A stretch of 64,000 nt of DNA, from the NCBI GenBank assembly GCA_014138095.1, contig JACGXE010000001.1, forward strand, positions 682,001-746,000, read 5' to 3'. The translations under genes and the position numbers were made by a program. Source of the stretch: Ochrobactrum sp. RH2CCR150 (GTDB lineage: Bacteria; Pseudomonadota; Alphaproteobacteria; Rhizobiales; Rhizobiaceae). This document shows positions 16,615 through 27,806 of the stretch, in pieces; positions within the stretch are counted from its first letter, which is position 1, and each line of letters begins with the position of its first letter. Under the pieces are notes generated by a model. It did not search any database. It worked only from the letters and a program-made list of their open reading frames with translations, and was not told the DNA's origin.

Positions 16615-17634
16615 GTGGCAAACGGAACGGGATTGGACACTAGCCGAAAGCCTGATTTACAGAACGCGCAAGGCGAAGCTCAGCCACGCAGGCTGTCGGT
16701 TGGCATTGTAGCGCTGCCGGGTTTTACGCTGACGGCGCTAAGCCTGTTTCTCGATCCTTTCCGTCTGGCTGCCGATGATCGCGACAAGAGCCGCCAGATC
16801 CGTTGCGCCTGGAAAATCTGCACGCTGTCCGGCGATCCGGTTGCATCAAGCTCCGGCATGGTGATCGAGCCGACGGCTCCCATCGGCGAACTTGACGAAT
16901 GCGATTATGTCGCTGTCGTCGGCGGGGTGCTTGCCCAGTATCGTCCGCGCCAGCAGGCATTGATCGATCTCATCAAGCGCGCCGACAAACGCGGCAAGAC
17001 CGTGGTGGGGCTTTGCACCGCCGCTTTCCTGCTTGCCGAGGGAAACTTGCTTGAAGACCGCAATTGCTGTGTGAACTGGTTCCACCGCGACGATTTTCTC
17101 GACCTGTTCGACGGCTATACCGCCGACACGACCAGTCTGTTTCACCGTAGCGGGCGGCACTATACCTGCGCGGGCGGACTGGGAGCGGCGTCGCTGGCTC
17201 TCTCGATCATCCAGAACGAGATTTCCGAGGAACTGGCGCGCAAGAGTGCGTCGATCCTGATGATCCCTTACGAGCTGGTCCGTTCCGAACAGCCCGCGCT
17301 CAGCTTCAACGGCGTGCGCTCGCCGATGATCCGCAAGGCCATCCGCATTTTCGAGGAAACGCTGGAAGACCCGGTGCCGATGATCGACGTGGCGCGCAGG
17401 CTCGGCATCTCGGTACGACAGATGGAACGCGGCTTCCGGCTGGCGCTGGAACGCACGGCCTTCGAAGTGCGCGAAGAATTGCGGGTCAAGAAGGCAAAGG
17501 AACTGCTGGCCGAAACAGGATTATCGCTTCTGGAAGTGGCCGTCGCCAGCGGCTTTACAGATACGCGCAGCATGAACCGATCCTTCTCGCGCCAGAAGCA
17601 GAAGGCACCACGTGATTATCGTAAGCAAAGATAG
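16615..17634 (+). CDS. GlxA-type AraC-family transcriptional regulator
   Basis: The 339-residue protein joins an N-terminal DJ-1/PfpI-like (GATase-1) domain (about 20-200, with VVGLCTAAFLLAEGNLL around a Cys at the nucleophile-elbow position) to a C-terminal AraC helix-turn-helix domain (about 225-339, with VARRLGISVRQMERGF and SGFTDTRSMNRSF). This is the layout of GlxA/GbdR/CdhR regulators of glycine betaine, carnitine or amino-acid catabolism. The start is GTG at 16615 behind GGAGGAGAG. It lies in the same direction as the Dcd gene but 54 bases away. The effector and targets are not evident. Confidence 0.88.
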   Translation: MANGTGLDTSRKPDLQNAQGEAQPRRLSVGIVALPGFTLTALSLFLDPFRLAADDRDKSRQIRCAWKICTLSGDPVASSSGMVIEPTAPIGELDECDYVAVVGGVLAQYRPRQQALIDLIKRADKRGKTVVGLCTAAFLLAEGNLLEDRNCCVNWFHRDDFLDLFDGYTADTTSLFHRSGRHYTCAGGLGAASLALSIIQNEISEELARKSASILMIPYELVRSEQPALSFNGVRSPMIRKAIRIFEETLEDPVPMIDVARRLGISVRQMERGFRLALERTAFEVREELRVKKAKELLAETGLSLLEVAVASGFTDTRSMNRSFSRQKQKAPRDYRKQR

Positions 17635-17729
17635 TTTCAGACGCCAAACTTGCGGATGTCATCATCACAGCCTATGTCTTGCGCGATGAATCTGTCCGCA
17701 TGGCGGAAATCGAGACGCAGGAGAGTTGC

Positions 17730-17996
17730 ATGTCTGATGGTGTAAACCGTTTTCTTGGCGATACGCCTGCTCGCATCATTATCAAGCTGGTGCTGATTTC
17801 GCTGGTGGTCGGCGTCGTCATGAGCGCGTTCCACTGGACGCCCTATGACATTCTGTGGGGCATTCGCGATTTCTTCCTGCGCCTGTGGAATATGGGCTTC
17901 TCCGCCGTCGCCCGTTTTGCGGATTATCTCATTTTGGGCGCTGCCGTTGTCATCCCTGCCTTTATTTTGCTCCGTATCCTCAGCTATCGCAAATAG
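17730..17996 (+). CDS. Small inner-membrane protein, DUF6460-like
   Basis: An 88-residue protein with two strong hydrophobic helices at about 16-34 (IIIKLVLISLVVGVVMSAF) and 64-83 (LILGAAVVIPAFILLRIL), joined by an aromatic-rich stretch (HWTPYDILWGIRDFFLRLW). It resembles short integral-membrane proteins widespread in Rhizobiales (DUF6460 by recollection). I chose the ATG at 17730 because GGAG precedes it by eight bases; the frame is open further upstream. No function is known. A dispersed repeat element follows at 18020. Confidence 0.75.
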   Translation: MSDGVNRFLGDTPARIIIKLVLISLVVGVVMSAFHWTPYDILWGIRDFFLRLWNMGFSAVARFADYLILGAAVVIPAFILLRILSYRK

Positions 17997-18019
17997 CAGA
18001 TATTGGCAGCAGGTTAGGA

Positions 18020-18064
18020 GCATTTCCAGCAAAAGTGCAAAGCGGTTTTGCGTTGGACAATGCG
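18020..18064. repeat. Dispersed short palindromic element, copy A
   Basis: The core TTTCCAGCAAAAGTGC, AAGCGGTTTTGCG and ACAATGC resembles sequences at 45651-45700 and 60309-60354. The GCAAAA/TTTTGC arms can pair. Such elements are common between Rhizobiales genes and their role is unsettled. Confidence 0.5.
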
Positions 18065-18106
18065 GCAAATAAAGACATTCGGACGATGCAGCAAAAACAA
18101 GGATTT

Positions 18107-18580
18107 ATGCTTTCCCGGCGCGGCTTTCTGGTGCTGGCCGGGGGCGCGGTTTCGCTCTCCGCCTTGCCGTTCGGTGTGGCTGAGGCGGCGACAAATGTGG
18201 TCAGCGCGGGCGATCCCACCGGGCTTTTCAACACCATCCGCAAGGCAAACGGTCTTTCGATGATGGCGACCGACTCCAAGCTGGAACAGGCCGCGCTTTT
18301 TCAGGCGAAGCGCATGGCAAGCTATGGCAAGATCGGCCACAGCGTCGGCTGGGGCAATGGGTTTGTTGCGCGGTTGCGTCAGGCGGGCATTCGCGGACCT
18401 GCGGCTGAAAACGTCGCATCCGGCCAGTCGAGCACCGAGGCGGTGTTTGACGCCTGGATGAAATCGCCCGGTCATCGCAAGAATATGCTCGACCCCACAT
18501 TCAGCCATTACGGCCTTGCCTGGGCAACACCGGAAAACAAGCCCAATCGGATTTACTGGGCGATGATGCTGGGCCTCTGA
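18107..18580 (+). CDS. CAP/SCP-domain secreted protein with Tat signal
   Basis: The 157-residue protein begins MLSRRGFLVLAGGAVSLSAL. The Ser-Arg-Arg-Gly-Phe-Leu motif and Ala-rich hydrophobic stretch ending near AEAA indicate a twin-arginine signal peptide. The rest is a CAP (cysteine-rich secretory/PR-1) domain: FNTIRKANGL, LEQAALFQAKRMA, GHSVGWGN, AAENVASGQ and the signature SPGHRKNMLDPTFSHYGLA, with His and Glu at the usual cleft positions. The family acts outside the cytoplasm, with unclear chemistry in bacteria. I preferred the ATG at 18107 because AAGGA lies five bases upstream; an ATG at 18086 is an alternative. Confidence 0.88.
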   Translation: MLSRRGFLVLAGGAVSLSALPFGVAEAATNVVSAGDPTGLFNTIRKANGLSMMATDSKLEQAALFQAKRMASYGKIGHSVGWGNGFVARLRQAGIRGPAAENVASGQSSTEAVFDAWMKSPGHRKNMLDPTFSHYGLAWATPENKPNRIYWAMMLGL

Positions 18581-18590
18581 TCTCCACAAA

Positions 18591-18614
18591 CTCCTGACAG
18601 ATAGCTGTCAGGAG
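18591..18614. repeat. Perfect 10-bp inverted repeat after the CAP gene
   Basis: CTCCTGACAG, loop ATAG and CTGTCAGGAG form a perfect hairpin 11 bases after the CAP-gene stop. No U-tract follows on either strand. It may still act as a 3' end or processing hairpin. Confidence 0.5.
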
Positions 18615-18708
18615 CTGCGACAATCTATTGGCCGAATTCTCTGTAGTTTCGAGCGATTCCAGAGTAGACGTTCTCGAACAACAAGCATGAATTCGGGGAT
18701 AGTTGATT

Positions 18709-20061
18709 ATGGATCAGTCGCAGCGCGTTGGAAGCGTTACGAGGCCGTTCGATGTGACGCATCGCATGGTCATGCTGATCGCTATTCCCATGACACTTGC
18801 CGCCGTCACGACGCCCCTTCTGGGCCTCGTCGATATGGGCGTGGTTGGCCAGATGGGCAAGGCCGAGCTGATCGGCGGACTGGCCATCGGCGCGCTGGTC
18901 TTCGACTTCCTGCTATCAATGTTCAATTTCCTGCGCTCCGGCACCACCGGTCTGGTGGCGCAGGCCATGGGTGCTGAAGACGCCGTCGAAGAACAGGCGA
19001 TCTTCTGGCGCGCCATCATCATCGCTGTCGCAGCTGGCGTGCTGATGATCCTGACCTTGCCGCTGACACTGGCGGCGGCCTCCAGCTTCATGCATCCGAC
19101 AAGCGCAACCCAGGAAGCCATGGCGACCTATGTGTCGATCCGCATGCTGGCGGCCCCGGTTGCGCTCATCAATTACTCTGTGCTGGGGCTGGTGCTCGGG
19201 CGCGGGCAGGGGCTGCTCGGCCTTGGCCTTCAGGTTCTGCTCAATGGCATCAATATTGTGCTCTGCATCATCCTCGGTCTGGAACTCGGCTGGGGTGTGA
19301 CGGGCGTGGCATGGGCCACGGTCACCGGCGAAACTGTCGCGGCGATTGTCGGCCTTTTTCTGGTGGTCCGGCATTTCCGCAAGGACGCCACCAGGCGCCC
19401 GAGCCGCCAGCGCATTTTCCAGAAGGAAGGCATCGTGCGCATGTTCGCGGTCAATCGCGATATCATGATCCGCTCCTTCCTGCTGCTGACCGCCTTCGCC
19501 TTCTTCACACGTGCTGGTTCCGATCTCGGGCCGGTGACACTTGCAGCCAATGCCGTGCTGATGAATTTCTTCCTCGTGGCAGGCTTTTTCCTCGACGGCA
19601 TGGCGGCAGCTGCCGAACAGATCGTCGGGCGGTCCATCGGCGCCCGCTATAGCCCGGCCTTTGTGCGCGGCGCGAAACTCACCTTTGTCTGGGGGCTGGT
19701 GATGGCGAGCATCATCGCCTTCGCGCTTCTGGTTTTCGGTGACCCAATCATCGGCCTCTTGTCCAAAGCCGAGGATGTGCATGCCGAGGCGCTCAAATAT
19801 CTGCCATGGGCCGCACTGACCGGCATGACCGGGCTGCTCGCCTTCCATATGGATGGTGTCTATATCGGGGCCACATGGTCGCGCGACATGCGCAACATGA
19901 TGTTCCTGTCGCTGGCCTTCTTCATGGCCGTGCTCTATGCGGCAAAGCCCGCGATGGGCAATCACGGGCTTTGGCTGGCGCTCAATCTGTTCCTGTCGGT
20001 ACGCGGCATCACGCTTCTGGCGATGCTGCCGCGCCGTTACAGGCTGGAATTCACGAGATAA
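18709..20061 (+). CDS. MATE-family efflux transporter (DinF-like)
   Basis: A 450-residue polytopic protein with about 12 membrane segments and the two-fold MATE repeat. The first half carries IPMTLAAVTTPLLGLVDMGV near residue 20 and the LRSGTTGLVAQAMG segment near 78. The second half repeats FFLDGMAAAAEQIVGRSIGA. The FLRSGTTGLVAQA pattern points to the DNA-damage-inducible-protein F branch. MATE proteins export cationic drugs or metabolites using Na+ or H+. I chose the ATG at 18709, two codons inside the frame. The substrate is unknown. Confidence 0.9.
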   Translation: MDQSQRVGSVTRPFDVTHRMVMLIAIPMTLAAVTTPLLGLVDMGVVGQMGKAELIGGLAIGALVFDFLLSMFNFLRSGTTGLVAQAMGAEDAVEEQAIFWRAIIIAVAAGVLMILTLPLTLAAASSFMHPTSATQEAMATYVSIRMLAAPVALINYSVLGLVLGRGQGLLGLGLQVLLNGINIVLCIILGLELGWGVTGVAWATVTGETVAAIVGLFLVVRHFRKDATRRPSRQRIFQKEGIVRMFAVNRDIMIRSFLLLTAFAFFTRAGSDLGPVTLAANAVLMNFFLVAGFFLDGMAAAAEQIVGRSIGARYSPAFVRGAKLTFVWGLVMASIIAFALLVFGDPIIGLLSKAEDVHAEALKYLPWAALTGMTGLLAFHMDGVYIGATWSRDMRNMMFLSLAFFMAVLYAAKPAMGNHGLWLALNLFLSVRGITLLAMLPRRYRLEFTR

Positions 20062-21156
20062 TCAGGCAGGTAGCTGACGCGCTGCCCAGTCTTTTGTGTC
20101 GCGGTCGCGCAGCTCAGTGATATTGGCAACGCCTTCGCGTTTGACCGCTGCCGACAGCCCGCGCAGGATATCACTTGGCAAGCCGGGGCCGCGATAGATG
20201 AGACCCGTATAAAGCTGTACCAGATCTGCTCCGGCCTTGATCTTGGTCAGGGCGGTTTCAGCGCTGTCGATGCCGCCAACGCCGATCAACGGCATGTCGG
20301 GGCCGACACGCTCACGCATGCGGGCAAGAACCACGGTCGACCGTTCGAACAGTGGCGCACCGGAAAGTCCACCGGTTTCATCACGGTTTTCAGCGCTTTT
20401 CAGCCCTGTGCGCGACAGGGTGGTGTTGGAAACGATGATACCGTCCAGCTTCTGCTCGGTGGCCTCGGCGGCAATGTCGTCCAGTTCCTCATCGGACAGA
20501 TCAGGCGCGATCTTGAGGAACACTGGACGCTTCAGCGTGCACATGCTGCCTTCTTCGTTGCGCGCTTCCAGCACACGGCTCAAAAGCTCGCGCAAACTCT
20601 CGCGCGCCTGAAGATTGCGCAGGCCCGGCGTGTTGGGCGAGGAAATATTGACGGTGAAATAGCGCGCCAGTTGGTAGAACCGGCGAATGCCCGCAACGTA
20701 ATCGGCGATGCGATCTTCCGCATCCTTGTTGGCGCCGATATTGACACCGACAATGCCGCTCTTGCCTGCGCGTTGCGACAGGCGCTTGAAAGCTGCCTCG
20801 TGGCCCTCATTGTTGAAGCCGAGGCGATTGATGACGGCCTTGTCATCCACGAGGCGGAAAATGCGCGGACGCGGATTGCCGCTTTGCGGGCGCGGGGTGA
20901 TTGTGCCGATCTCGGTGAAGCCGAAGCCGAGCTTCAAAAGCGCATCCGGCACTTCGGCATTCTTGTCGTAGCCGGCAGCCATGCCGAGCGGATTGGGAAA
21001 CTGCAAGCCCGCAGCCTTCACCGACAAAGCGGGGTCGCCCGGCGCATTGCAGCTTACGAGCCCGGTTTTCAGCCCGGCAATGGACAGGCCATGCGCCTGT
21101 TCGGCGTCGAAAGAGAAGAGGGCGCGTCGGCCGAGAGTTTCAAAAAGTCCGCTCAT
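20062..21156 (-). CDS. pyrD: Dihydroorotate dehydrogenase (quinone), class 2
   Basis: The 364-residue enzyme oxidises dihydroorotate to orotate with quinone as acceptor at the inner membrane. The N-terminal amphipathic extension (LFETLGRRALFSFDAEQAHG) marks class 2. FMN and substrate motifs follow: NPLGMAAGYDKNAE (about 56-69), GFGFTEIGTITPRPQ, INRLGFNNEG, and YFTVNISSPNTPGLRNLQ with the catalytic Ser. The C-terminal IGVGGI and LVQLYTGLIYRGP segments bind phosphate. The DUF952 gene immediately upstream overlaps it by four bases, so the two are coupled. It is convergent with the MATE gene. Confidence 0.96.
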   Translation of the reverse strand: MSGLFETLGRRALFSFDAEQAHGLSIAGLKTGLVSCNAPGDPALSVKAAGLQFPNPLGMAAGYDKNAEVPDALLKLGFGFTEIGTITPRPQSGNPRPRIFRLVDDKAVINRLGFNNEGHEAAFKRLSQRAGKSGIVGVNIGANKDAEDRIADYVAGIRRFYQLARYFTVNISSPNTPGLRNLQARESLRELLSRVLEARNEEGSMCTLKRPVFLKIAPDLSDEELDDIAAEATEQKLDGIIVSNTTLSRTGLKSAENRDETGGLSGAPLFERSTVVLARMRERVGPDMPLIGVGGIDSAETALTKIKAGADLVQLYTGLIYRGPGLPSDILRGLSAAVKREGVANITELRDRDTKDWAARQLPA

Positions 21157-21503
21157 TCGTCTTTCAGCTCCGGGAAAATATGTAGTCCATCGTCATCGAG
21201 CGGCAGGGGCTCGACAGCCACGACCGCGTCAAGCGGCAGGTCCGCATAGAGATGAGGGAAAAGCGCGTCGCCGCGCGAGGCCTCATATTTAAGGTTTTCA
21301 CCAAGACGGGTCGCGTCCACGCTCACAAGAACCAAGTTGTTCTGGTTTGCGAAATGCTTTGCAGCCGTTTCGCGCACCTGTGTTGCAGTAGAGAAATGGA
21401 TATAGCCATCGGCAATATCAACCGGCGCGCCGGTAAAGCTTCCAGCCTTTTCCGCTTGCGCCCAGAGGTCGCGCGGGGCGATCTTGTAGATGATCTTGGT
21501 CAT
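21153..21503 (-). CDS. DUF952 domain protein
   Basis: The 116-residue protein matches DUF952: it opens KIIYKIAPRDLWAQA and contains DGYIHFSTATQVRETAAKHF and FPHLYADLPLDAVVAVEPL. Bacterial and archaeal members are small cytosolic proteins of unknown activity; the fold has been compared with glutathione S-transferase or ADP-ribosyltransferase-like proteins without firm assignment. It shares a four-base overlap with pyrD, an arrangement I recall from other Rhizobiales, and is likely expressed with it. Confidence 0.88.
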   Translation of the reverse strand: MTKIIYKIAPRDLWAQAEKAGSFTGAPVDIADGYIHFSTATQVRETAAKHFANQNNLVLVSVDATRLGENLKYEASRGDALFPHLYADLPLDAVVAVEPLPLDDDGLHIFPELKDE

Positions 21504-21607
21504 GCGTGTCCTCTAGACCGAAATTGTCAGGAAATCAAAGTCTGCAACGTTCGATTTTCGTCGCAAAGCTCCCATATGATGACAGGAAGCCAAAGGGAGA
21601 TCGGATT

Positions 21608-22096
21608 ATGTCGAACAAAAACACCTTTTTTGCTGCGCGTCCCGTCATCCGCGGTCTGGCGGCGGTGGCGCTGGTCGCGCCGGTATTGGCTGCGTCTGGA
21701 GCAGTCGCGCAGGAAACTGGCCGCTATCGTCTGGAGCAGACCGAAACCGGTTATGTGCGCCTCGATACCAAGACCGGCGCGATTTCGGTTTGCACCGAAC
21801 AGTCGCAGGGCCAGATGGTCTGCAAGATGGCAACGGAAGATCGCGAGGCTTATGAAAACGATCTGGCGGATTTGCAGGACCGGGTGAAAGTGCTGGAAGA
21901 TCGGCTGGCCGCCATCGATCAGAAGGGCGGCAGCGGCAACACGGCATCGGGTCTGCCGAGTGAACAGGAATTCGAACAATCCATGAGCTATATGGAGCGC
22001 TTCATGCGCCGCTTTATGGATATCGCCAAGAGCTTCGACAGCGAGCCGGAAAAACCTGCCGAGACAACGCCGACACCGCCCGGCGGGCGCACCTGA
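21608..22096 (+). CDS. Exported hypothetical protein with coiled-coil segment
   Basis: The 162-residue protein has a signal peptide (basic MSNKNTFFAARPVIR, then a hydrophobic core and cleavage near SGAVAQE). It then has a short beta-rich segment (RYRLEQTETGYVRLDTKTG) and a Glu/Asp/Leu-rich heptad stretch (about 78-100) compatible with a coiled coil. A Pro/Thr-rich tail ends the protein. The segment YVRLDTKTGAISVC, with two Cys about 11 residues apart, recurs in small uncharacterised Rhizobiales periplasmic proteins as far as I recall. The ATG at 21608 follows GGGAGA. I cannot assign a function. Confidence 0.65.
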   Translation: MSNKNTFFAARPVIRGLAAVALVAPVLAASGAVAQETGRYRLEQTETGYVRLDTKTGAISVCTEQSQGQMVCKMATEDREAYENDLADLQDRVKVLEDRLAAIDQKGGSGNTASGLPSEQEFEQSMSYMERFMRRFMDIAKSFDSEPEKPAETTPTPPGGRT

Positions 22097-22112
22097 TCAG
22101 GGTTGGAATAGC

Positions 22113-22137
22113 AAAAAGGCGCCGGATGGCGCCTTTT
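22113..22137. terminator. Bidirectional terminator
   Basis: AAAAGGCGCC, loop GGAT and GGCGCCTTTT form a stem with A- and T-runs on both sides. It serves the convergent genes ending at 22096 and 22149. Confidence 0.85.
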
Positions 22138-22148
22138 CTGTGTGTGGT

Positions 22149-23974
<1,826 letters not shown>

Positions 23975-23981
23975 TCCAGTT

Positions 23982-26900
23982 TTACTGTGCAGCCGTCTGT
24001 GACGAGGTGCTGTCCTGTCGCGCATGATAGAAATGCGACAGCAGCGAGCGCAGAGCCGCCGGACGAAGCGGCTTGTTCAACAGGGTAATATTCTCTTCCT
24101 CGGCGCGCTGGCGCACTTCCTTGGACCGGTCGGCGGTCAGCAATATGGCCGGTATTTCCGTTTTGAAATGCTCTCGTGTGTAGCCGATCATGTCGATCCC
24201 GTTTTCGTGGATCAGATGATAATCCGCGACGATCACATCCGGCGCGATACTGCGATTGGCGCAGAAAGCTCTCAGCGCCGCGCCGCTGCGCAGCGTGGTC
24301 ACATTGCAGCCCCAGCCCGAAAGCAGCGTTTCCATGCCGGACAGAATATCGGCATCGTTGTCGATGCACAGCACATCGAGCCCGGTCAGTTCCAGCGCGC
24401 GTGCATGGCCGCGACGGCTCCTTGTTTCCTCCGCAGGCACCGGCTCGTTTGAAACCGGAATGCGCAAGGTGAATGTGGTGCCTTTGCCCTGAACCGAGCG
24501 CACCGACAGCGGAAATTCCAGCAGCCGGGCAATGCGGTCGACGATGGACAGGCCAAGCCCCAGCCCTTCCGCCTCGCGCATGCCTTCATCAAGGCGGGTG
24601 AATTCGCGGAAGACGAGCTTCAGCTTGTGTTGCGGAATGCCGATGCCGGTGTCGAGCACCTGCAGCTCGACAAACGCACCACGCCGCCGGACGCCGAGCA
24701 ACATGCCGCCGCTGCGGCTATATTTGATCGAATTTGAAACGAGGTTCTGGATCAGGCGGCGCAGCATGTTGCGGTCGGTCTTCACAACGATGCTCGACGG
24801 CACCACGCGCAGCTTCAAATCCTTCTTGCGGGCGAGCGGCGTGAAATCGGTGGCGATCTGGGTCAACAGTCTGTCCAGCCGGAACACCGAGACTTCAGGC
24901 TTCAGCGATCCGGTATCGAGACGCGAAATATCCAGCACCATGCCCAGAATGGCCTCAACCGCTTCCAGCGAGGAATCGATGTTGCGGGCAAATTCGCTGG
25001 TTTCCGAGCGCCCCAGTTTTTCCGATAGCGCGGTGGAATAAAGGCGCGCTGCATTGAGCGGTTGCAGAATATCGTGGCCAGCGGCGGCGAGAAAGCGCGT
25101 CTTGCCGAGATTGGCCTCTTCGGCAGCAGCCTGCGCACGCGCCAGCGCCTGATTCACATGCGTCAGCTCTGCCGTTCGGTCAGCCACGCGCTGTTCCAGC
25201 ATTTCGGCGGCTTTCTGGCGCATCAGGTCGGCTTCGACGGCGGCGGTGATGTCGGTATAGGTCGCGACAATGCCGCCATCCGGCATCGGATTGGATTGGA
25301 TTTCAAGGGTCTTGGCTGTCGATTTCATCTTCATGCGCAGCGGCTTGCGACTGGCCGTCAGCGAATGGATGATGCTGTTGCGCACATTGAAGGCGATATC
25401 TTCGCGACGGACCAAATGCTCGACGATTTCCGAAACGGGGATGCCGACCTGCATCACCTCGTCGGGCAGATTGAGCAGGGTACGGAACTGGCGGTTCCAG
25501 AAGGCCAGCCGGAAATCCTTGTCGAAAACCGTGATGCCCTGTTCCATCTGGTCGAGCGCGATCTGCAACAGGTCGCGGTTTTGTTGCAGGGCAGCGGAGG
25601 CGTCATCGAGAAGCTGGCGCGCATCCCGCCCGGAAGCGTCGTTGCGTTGCAAAAGCAGCGACAGCACAAGCCGCGCCGAAGCCGTGCCGACTGCCGTGCC
25701 AAGCAACTGCTCGGCATAACGGATCAGGGGCGTGTCCACCGTCATGCCCGGGTCTAGCCTGCGCTGTTCGTGGCCTTCGAACCGCAGGAATGCACGCTCG
25801 ACACGTTCGGCGCCGAGATAGCGCGCCATGGTGGCTTTCAGTTCGGCCACGGTCACCGTCGTGCGAAAGCGCTTCAGGGTTGGCGCGGCGATGGAATAGC
25901 GCGGTAGGAAGATGCTGGCCTGAATGCGCTCCAGCGGCGTTGAGGCGCGCGACAGCGAACCGAGAACATAGAACAGCGTGTTGGCGGCAAGGCTCCAGAT
26001 CACGCCATTGGTCAGCGGCAGCGCATCGGTGCCGAACAGCGCTTCGGGGCGCAGCGCCGTGAAGCCGAGAAAACCGTCGCGCAAAATGGCGGCGTTTTCG
26101 GGCGCCATGGTGGGCAGCAGCAGCGTATAGGCCCAGACGAGAAAGCCTGCCGACAGGCCAAGCATCGCGCCGCGCCCGTTGGCATTGCGCCAGAACAGGC
26201 CGCCGATGAAGGCCGGAGCAAATTGCGCGATGGCGGCAAAGGACACGAAGCCGATCGAGGCCAGATGAATATTGTTGGAGGTGAAGCGATAATAGGCGAA
26301 GGCGAGCGCCAGAATGGCGATGATCGTCACGCGTCGGGTGTTCAGGATGACTTTGGTGAGGTCGGGCTGTTCGGCGGGATGGCGCTTGGCCATGCTGCGG
26401 ATGAAGAGCGGCAGTACGAGATGGTTGGAAATCATGATCGATAGCGCCACGCAGGCGACGATCACCATGGCTGTCGCAGCCGATAATCCTCCAAGGAAGG
26501 CAATAAGCGCCATCCAGTGCGCTTCGGCGGCAAGCGGCAGGGCCAGCACATAAAGATCACCGCTGACCGTGTTGCCAAGCGTCATCACGCCGATCAATGC
26601 AATCGGAAACACGAAGATATTGATCAGTACCAGATAGACCGGGAACAGCCACGATGCGGTGCGCAGTTCCTTCTCGCTGCGGCTTTCGACGACCGTGACG
26701 TGGAACTGGCGCGGCAGCATGATGATGGCTGCAGCACTGAGAGCCGTCTGGATAATCCAGGTGCCGATGGAGGTCTCGTAGTGAAACGCCTTCAGCGCAT
26801 CCGTGGACTGCGAAATCTGGTTGATGAGCTGTGAAGGCGAGCCGAACAGGAAGAATGTGCAGGCGAGACCGACCGTCAGGAACGCGCAGAGCTTGATGAC

Positions 26901-27497
26901 GGATTCCACCGCAATGGCGAGGATCAGCCCGTTCTGGTGCTCGGTCGCATCGGTATGGCGCGTGCCGAACAGGATCGCGAAAACGGCAAGCACGGCGGCG
27001 ACGGCCAGTGAAATATCGCCGAAGATGAAGGCCGGCGGCGCGACGGTGCGGCCATAATGGTCCATCACCAGCCCGACGCTGCCCGCCACTGCCTTCAGCT
27101 GCAGGGCGATATAGGGGATCGATCCCACGGCGGCGATGCAGGTGGCAAGCGATGCCACGCCGAAACTCTTGCCGTAACGCGCGGCCAGAAAATCGGCGAT
27201 GGAGGTGATGCGCTCCGCCTTAGCCAGCCGCACGATATGGCGCAGCAGCCGGTTGCCGAGCGTGAACACTAGAATCGGCCCGATATAGATGCCGAGAAAT
27301 TCCAGCCCGCGCTGTGCGGAGAGGCCGACGGAGCCGAAGAAGGTCCAGGAGGTACAATAAACCGCAAGGCTCAGCGCATAGACATAGGGACGTGGCGCAC
27401 TGTTCCAGCGCGACGATCTGCGATCACCGATACTGGCGACAGCAAAGAGAAGCAGCAGGTACAAGAAGGCAGCGCCGATGATTCCCCAGCCTTGCAT
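23982..27497 (-). CDS. SLC5-fused hybrid histidine kinase, CrbS-like
   Basis: This 1171-residue sensor joins an N-terminal sodium:solute symporter (SLC5) unit of about 13 membrane segments (1 to about 500), a STAC-like linker (around 590-640, including LLGTAVGTASARLVLSLL), and a PAS domain (about 655-770). A short coiled coil leads to a HisKA domain with His808 in AAAGHDILQPLNAA and a HATPase domain (N-box NLVSNSIKYSRSGG, DTGIGIP, GLGLGLSIV). The C-terminal receiver has Asp1092. This is the CrbS/MxtR/NahK type of acetate- or carboxylate-linked sensor. The kinase is convergent with its likely partner at 23333. Start ATG 27497. Domain limits are approximate. Confidence 0.88.
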   Translation of the reverse strand: MQGWGIIGAAFLYLLLLFAVASIGDRRSSRWNSAPRPYVYALSLAVYCTSWTFFGSVGLSAQRGLEFLGIYIGPILVFTLGNRLLRHIVRLAKAERITSIADFLAARYGKSFGVASLATCIAAVGSIPYIALQLKAVAGSVGLVMDHYGRTVAPPAFIFGDISLAVAAVLAVFAILFGTRHTDATEHQNGLILAIAVESVIKLCAFLTVGLACTFFLFGSPSQLINQISQSTDALKAFHYETSIGTWIIQTALSAAAIIMLPRQFHVTVVESRSEKELRTASWLFPVYLVLINIFVFPIALIGVMTLGNTVSGDLYVLALPLAAEAHWMALIAFLGGLSAATAMVIVACVALSIMISNHLVLPLFIRSMAKRHPAEQPDLTKVILNTRRVTIIAILALAFAYYRFTSNNIHLASIGFVSFAAIAQFAPAFIGGLFWRNANGRGAMLGLSAGFLVWAYTLLLPTMAPENAAILRDGFLGFTALRPEALFGTDALPLTNGVIWSLAANTLFYVLGSLSRASTPLERIQASIFLPRYSIAAPTLKRFRTTVTVAELKATMARYLGAERVERAFLRFEGHEQRRLDPGMTVDTPLIRYAEQLLGTAVGTASARLVLSLLLQRNDASGRDARQLLDDASAALQQNRDLLQIALDQMEQGITVFDKDFRLAFWNRQFRTLLNLPDEVMQVGIPVSEIVEHLVRREDIAFNVRNSIIHSLTASRKPLRMKMKSTAKTLEIQSNPMPDGGIVATYTDITAAVEADLMRQKAAEMLEQRVADRTAELTHVNQALARAQAAAEEANLGKTRFLAAAGHDILQPLNAARLYSTALSEKLGRSETSEFARNIDSSLEAVEAILGMVLDISRLDTGSLKPEVSVFRLDRLLTQIATDFTPLARKKDLKLRVVPSSIVVKTDRNMLRRLIQNLVSNSIKYSRSGGMLLGVRRRGAFVELQVLDTGIGIPQHKLKLVFREFTRLDEGMREAEGLGLGLSIVDRIARLLEFPLSVRSVQGKGTTFTLRIPVSNEPVPAEETRSRRGHARALELTGLDVLCIDNDADILSGMETLLSGWGCNVTTLRSGAALRAFCANRSIAPDVIVADYHLIHENGIDMIGYTREHFKTEIPAILLTADRSKEVRQRAEEENITLLNKPLRPAALRSLLSHFYHARQDSTSSQTAAQ

Positions 27498-27806
27498 AGG
27501 CGGTTTTATTCCTCTCCCTGTTCTTCAAGTCTGCTTGACGCAAGCACTTTCACGTCAGGCGCGCAAGAATATTGATGGAAAACCGGATGTTTTACCCGTC
27601 AATATCCATGTTTATCTTTTCTTTGAATATTTTCGAATACAAACTAAACCAAATACAATTTGATAGAACCGTTCTTCGAGCCTCCCCCTGTCAGGAGCGG
27701 TCCTATCATTCACCGTCGGAGCGATCTGACGCCATATTAATTCGACGAGCGCACCGCAGCAACGACGGCCCGGTTATGCAGTCGCACTCGTGAGGGAGAC
27801 AGGCTA
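27498..27806. promoter_or_regulatory. Divergent promoter gap between the kinase gene and mscL
   Basis: This 309-base region separates the divergent kinase and mscL genes. It is AT-rich around 27580-27670 and has no convincing ORF. GGGAG at about 27793 is the mscL ribosome-binding site. No recognisable operator was found. Confidence 0.4.

Noticed and set aside
18591..18614. Hairpin after the CAP gene as a rho-independent terminator
   Set aside because: Perfect stem but no U-tract on either strand, so recorded only as an inverted repeat.
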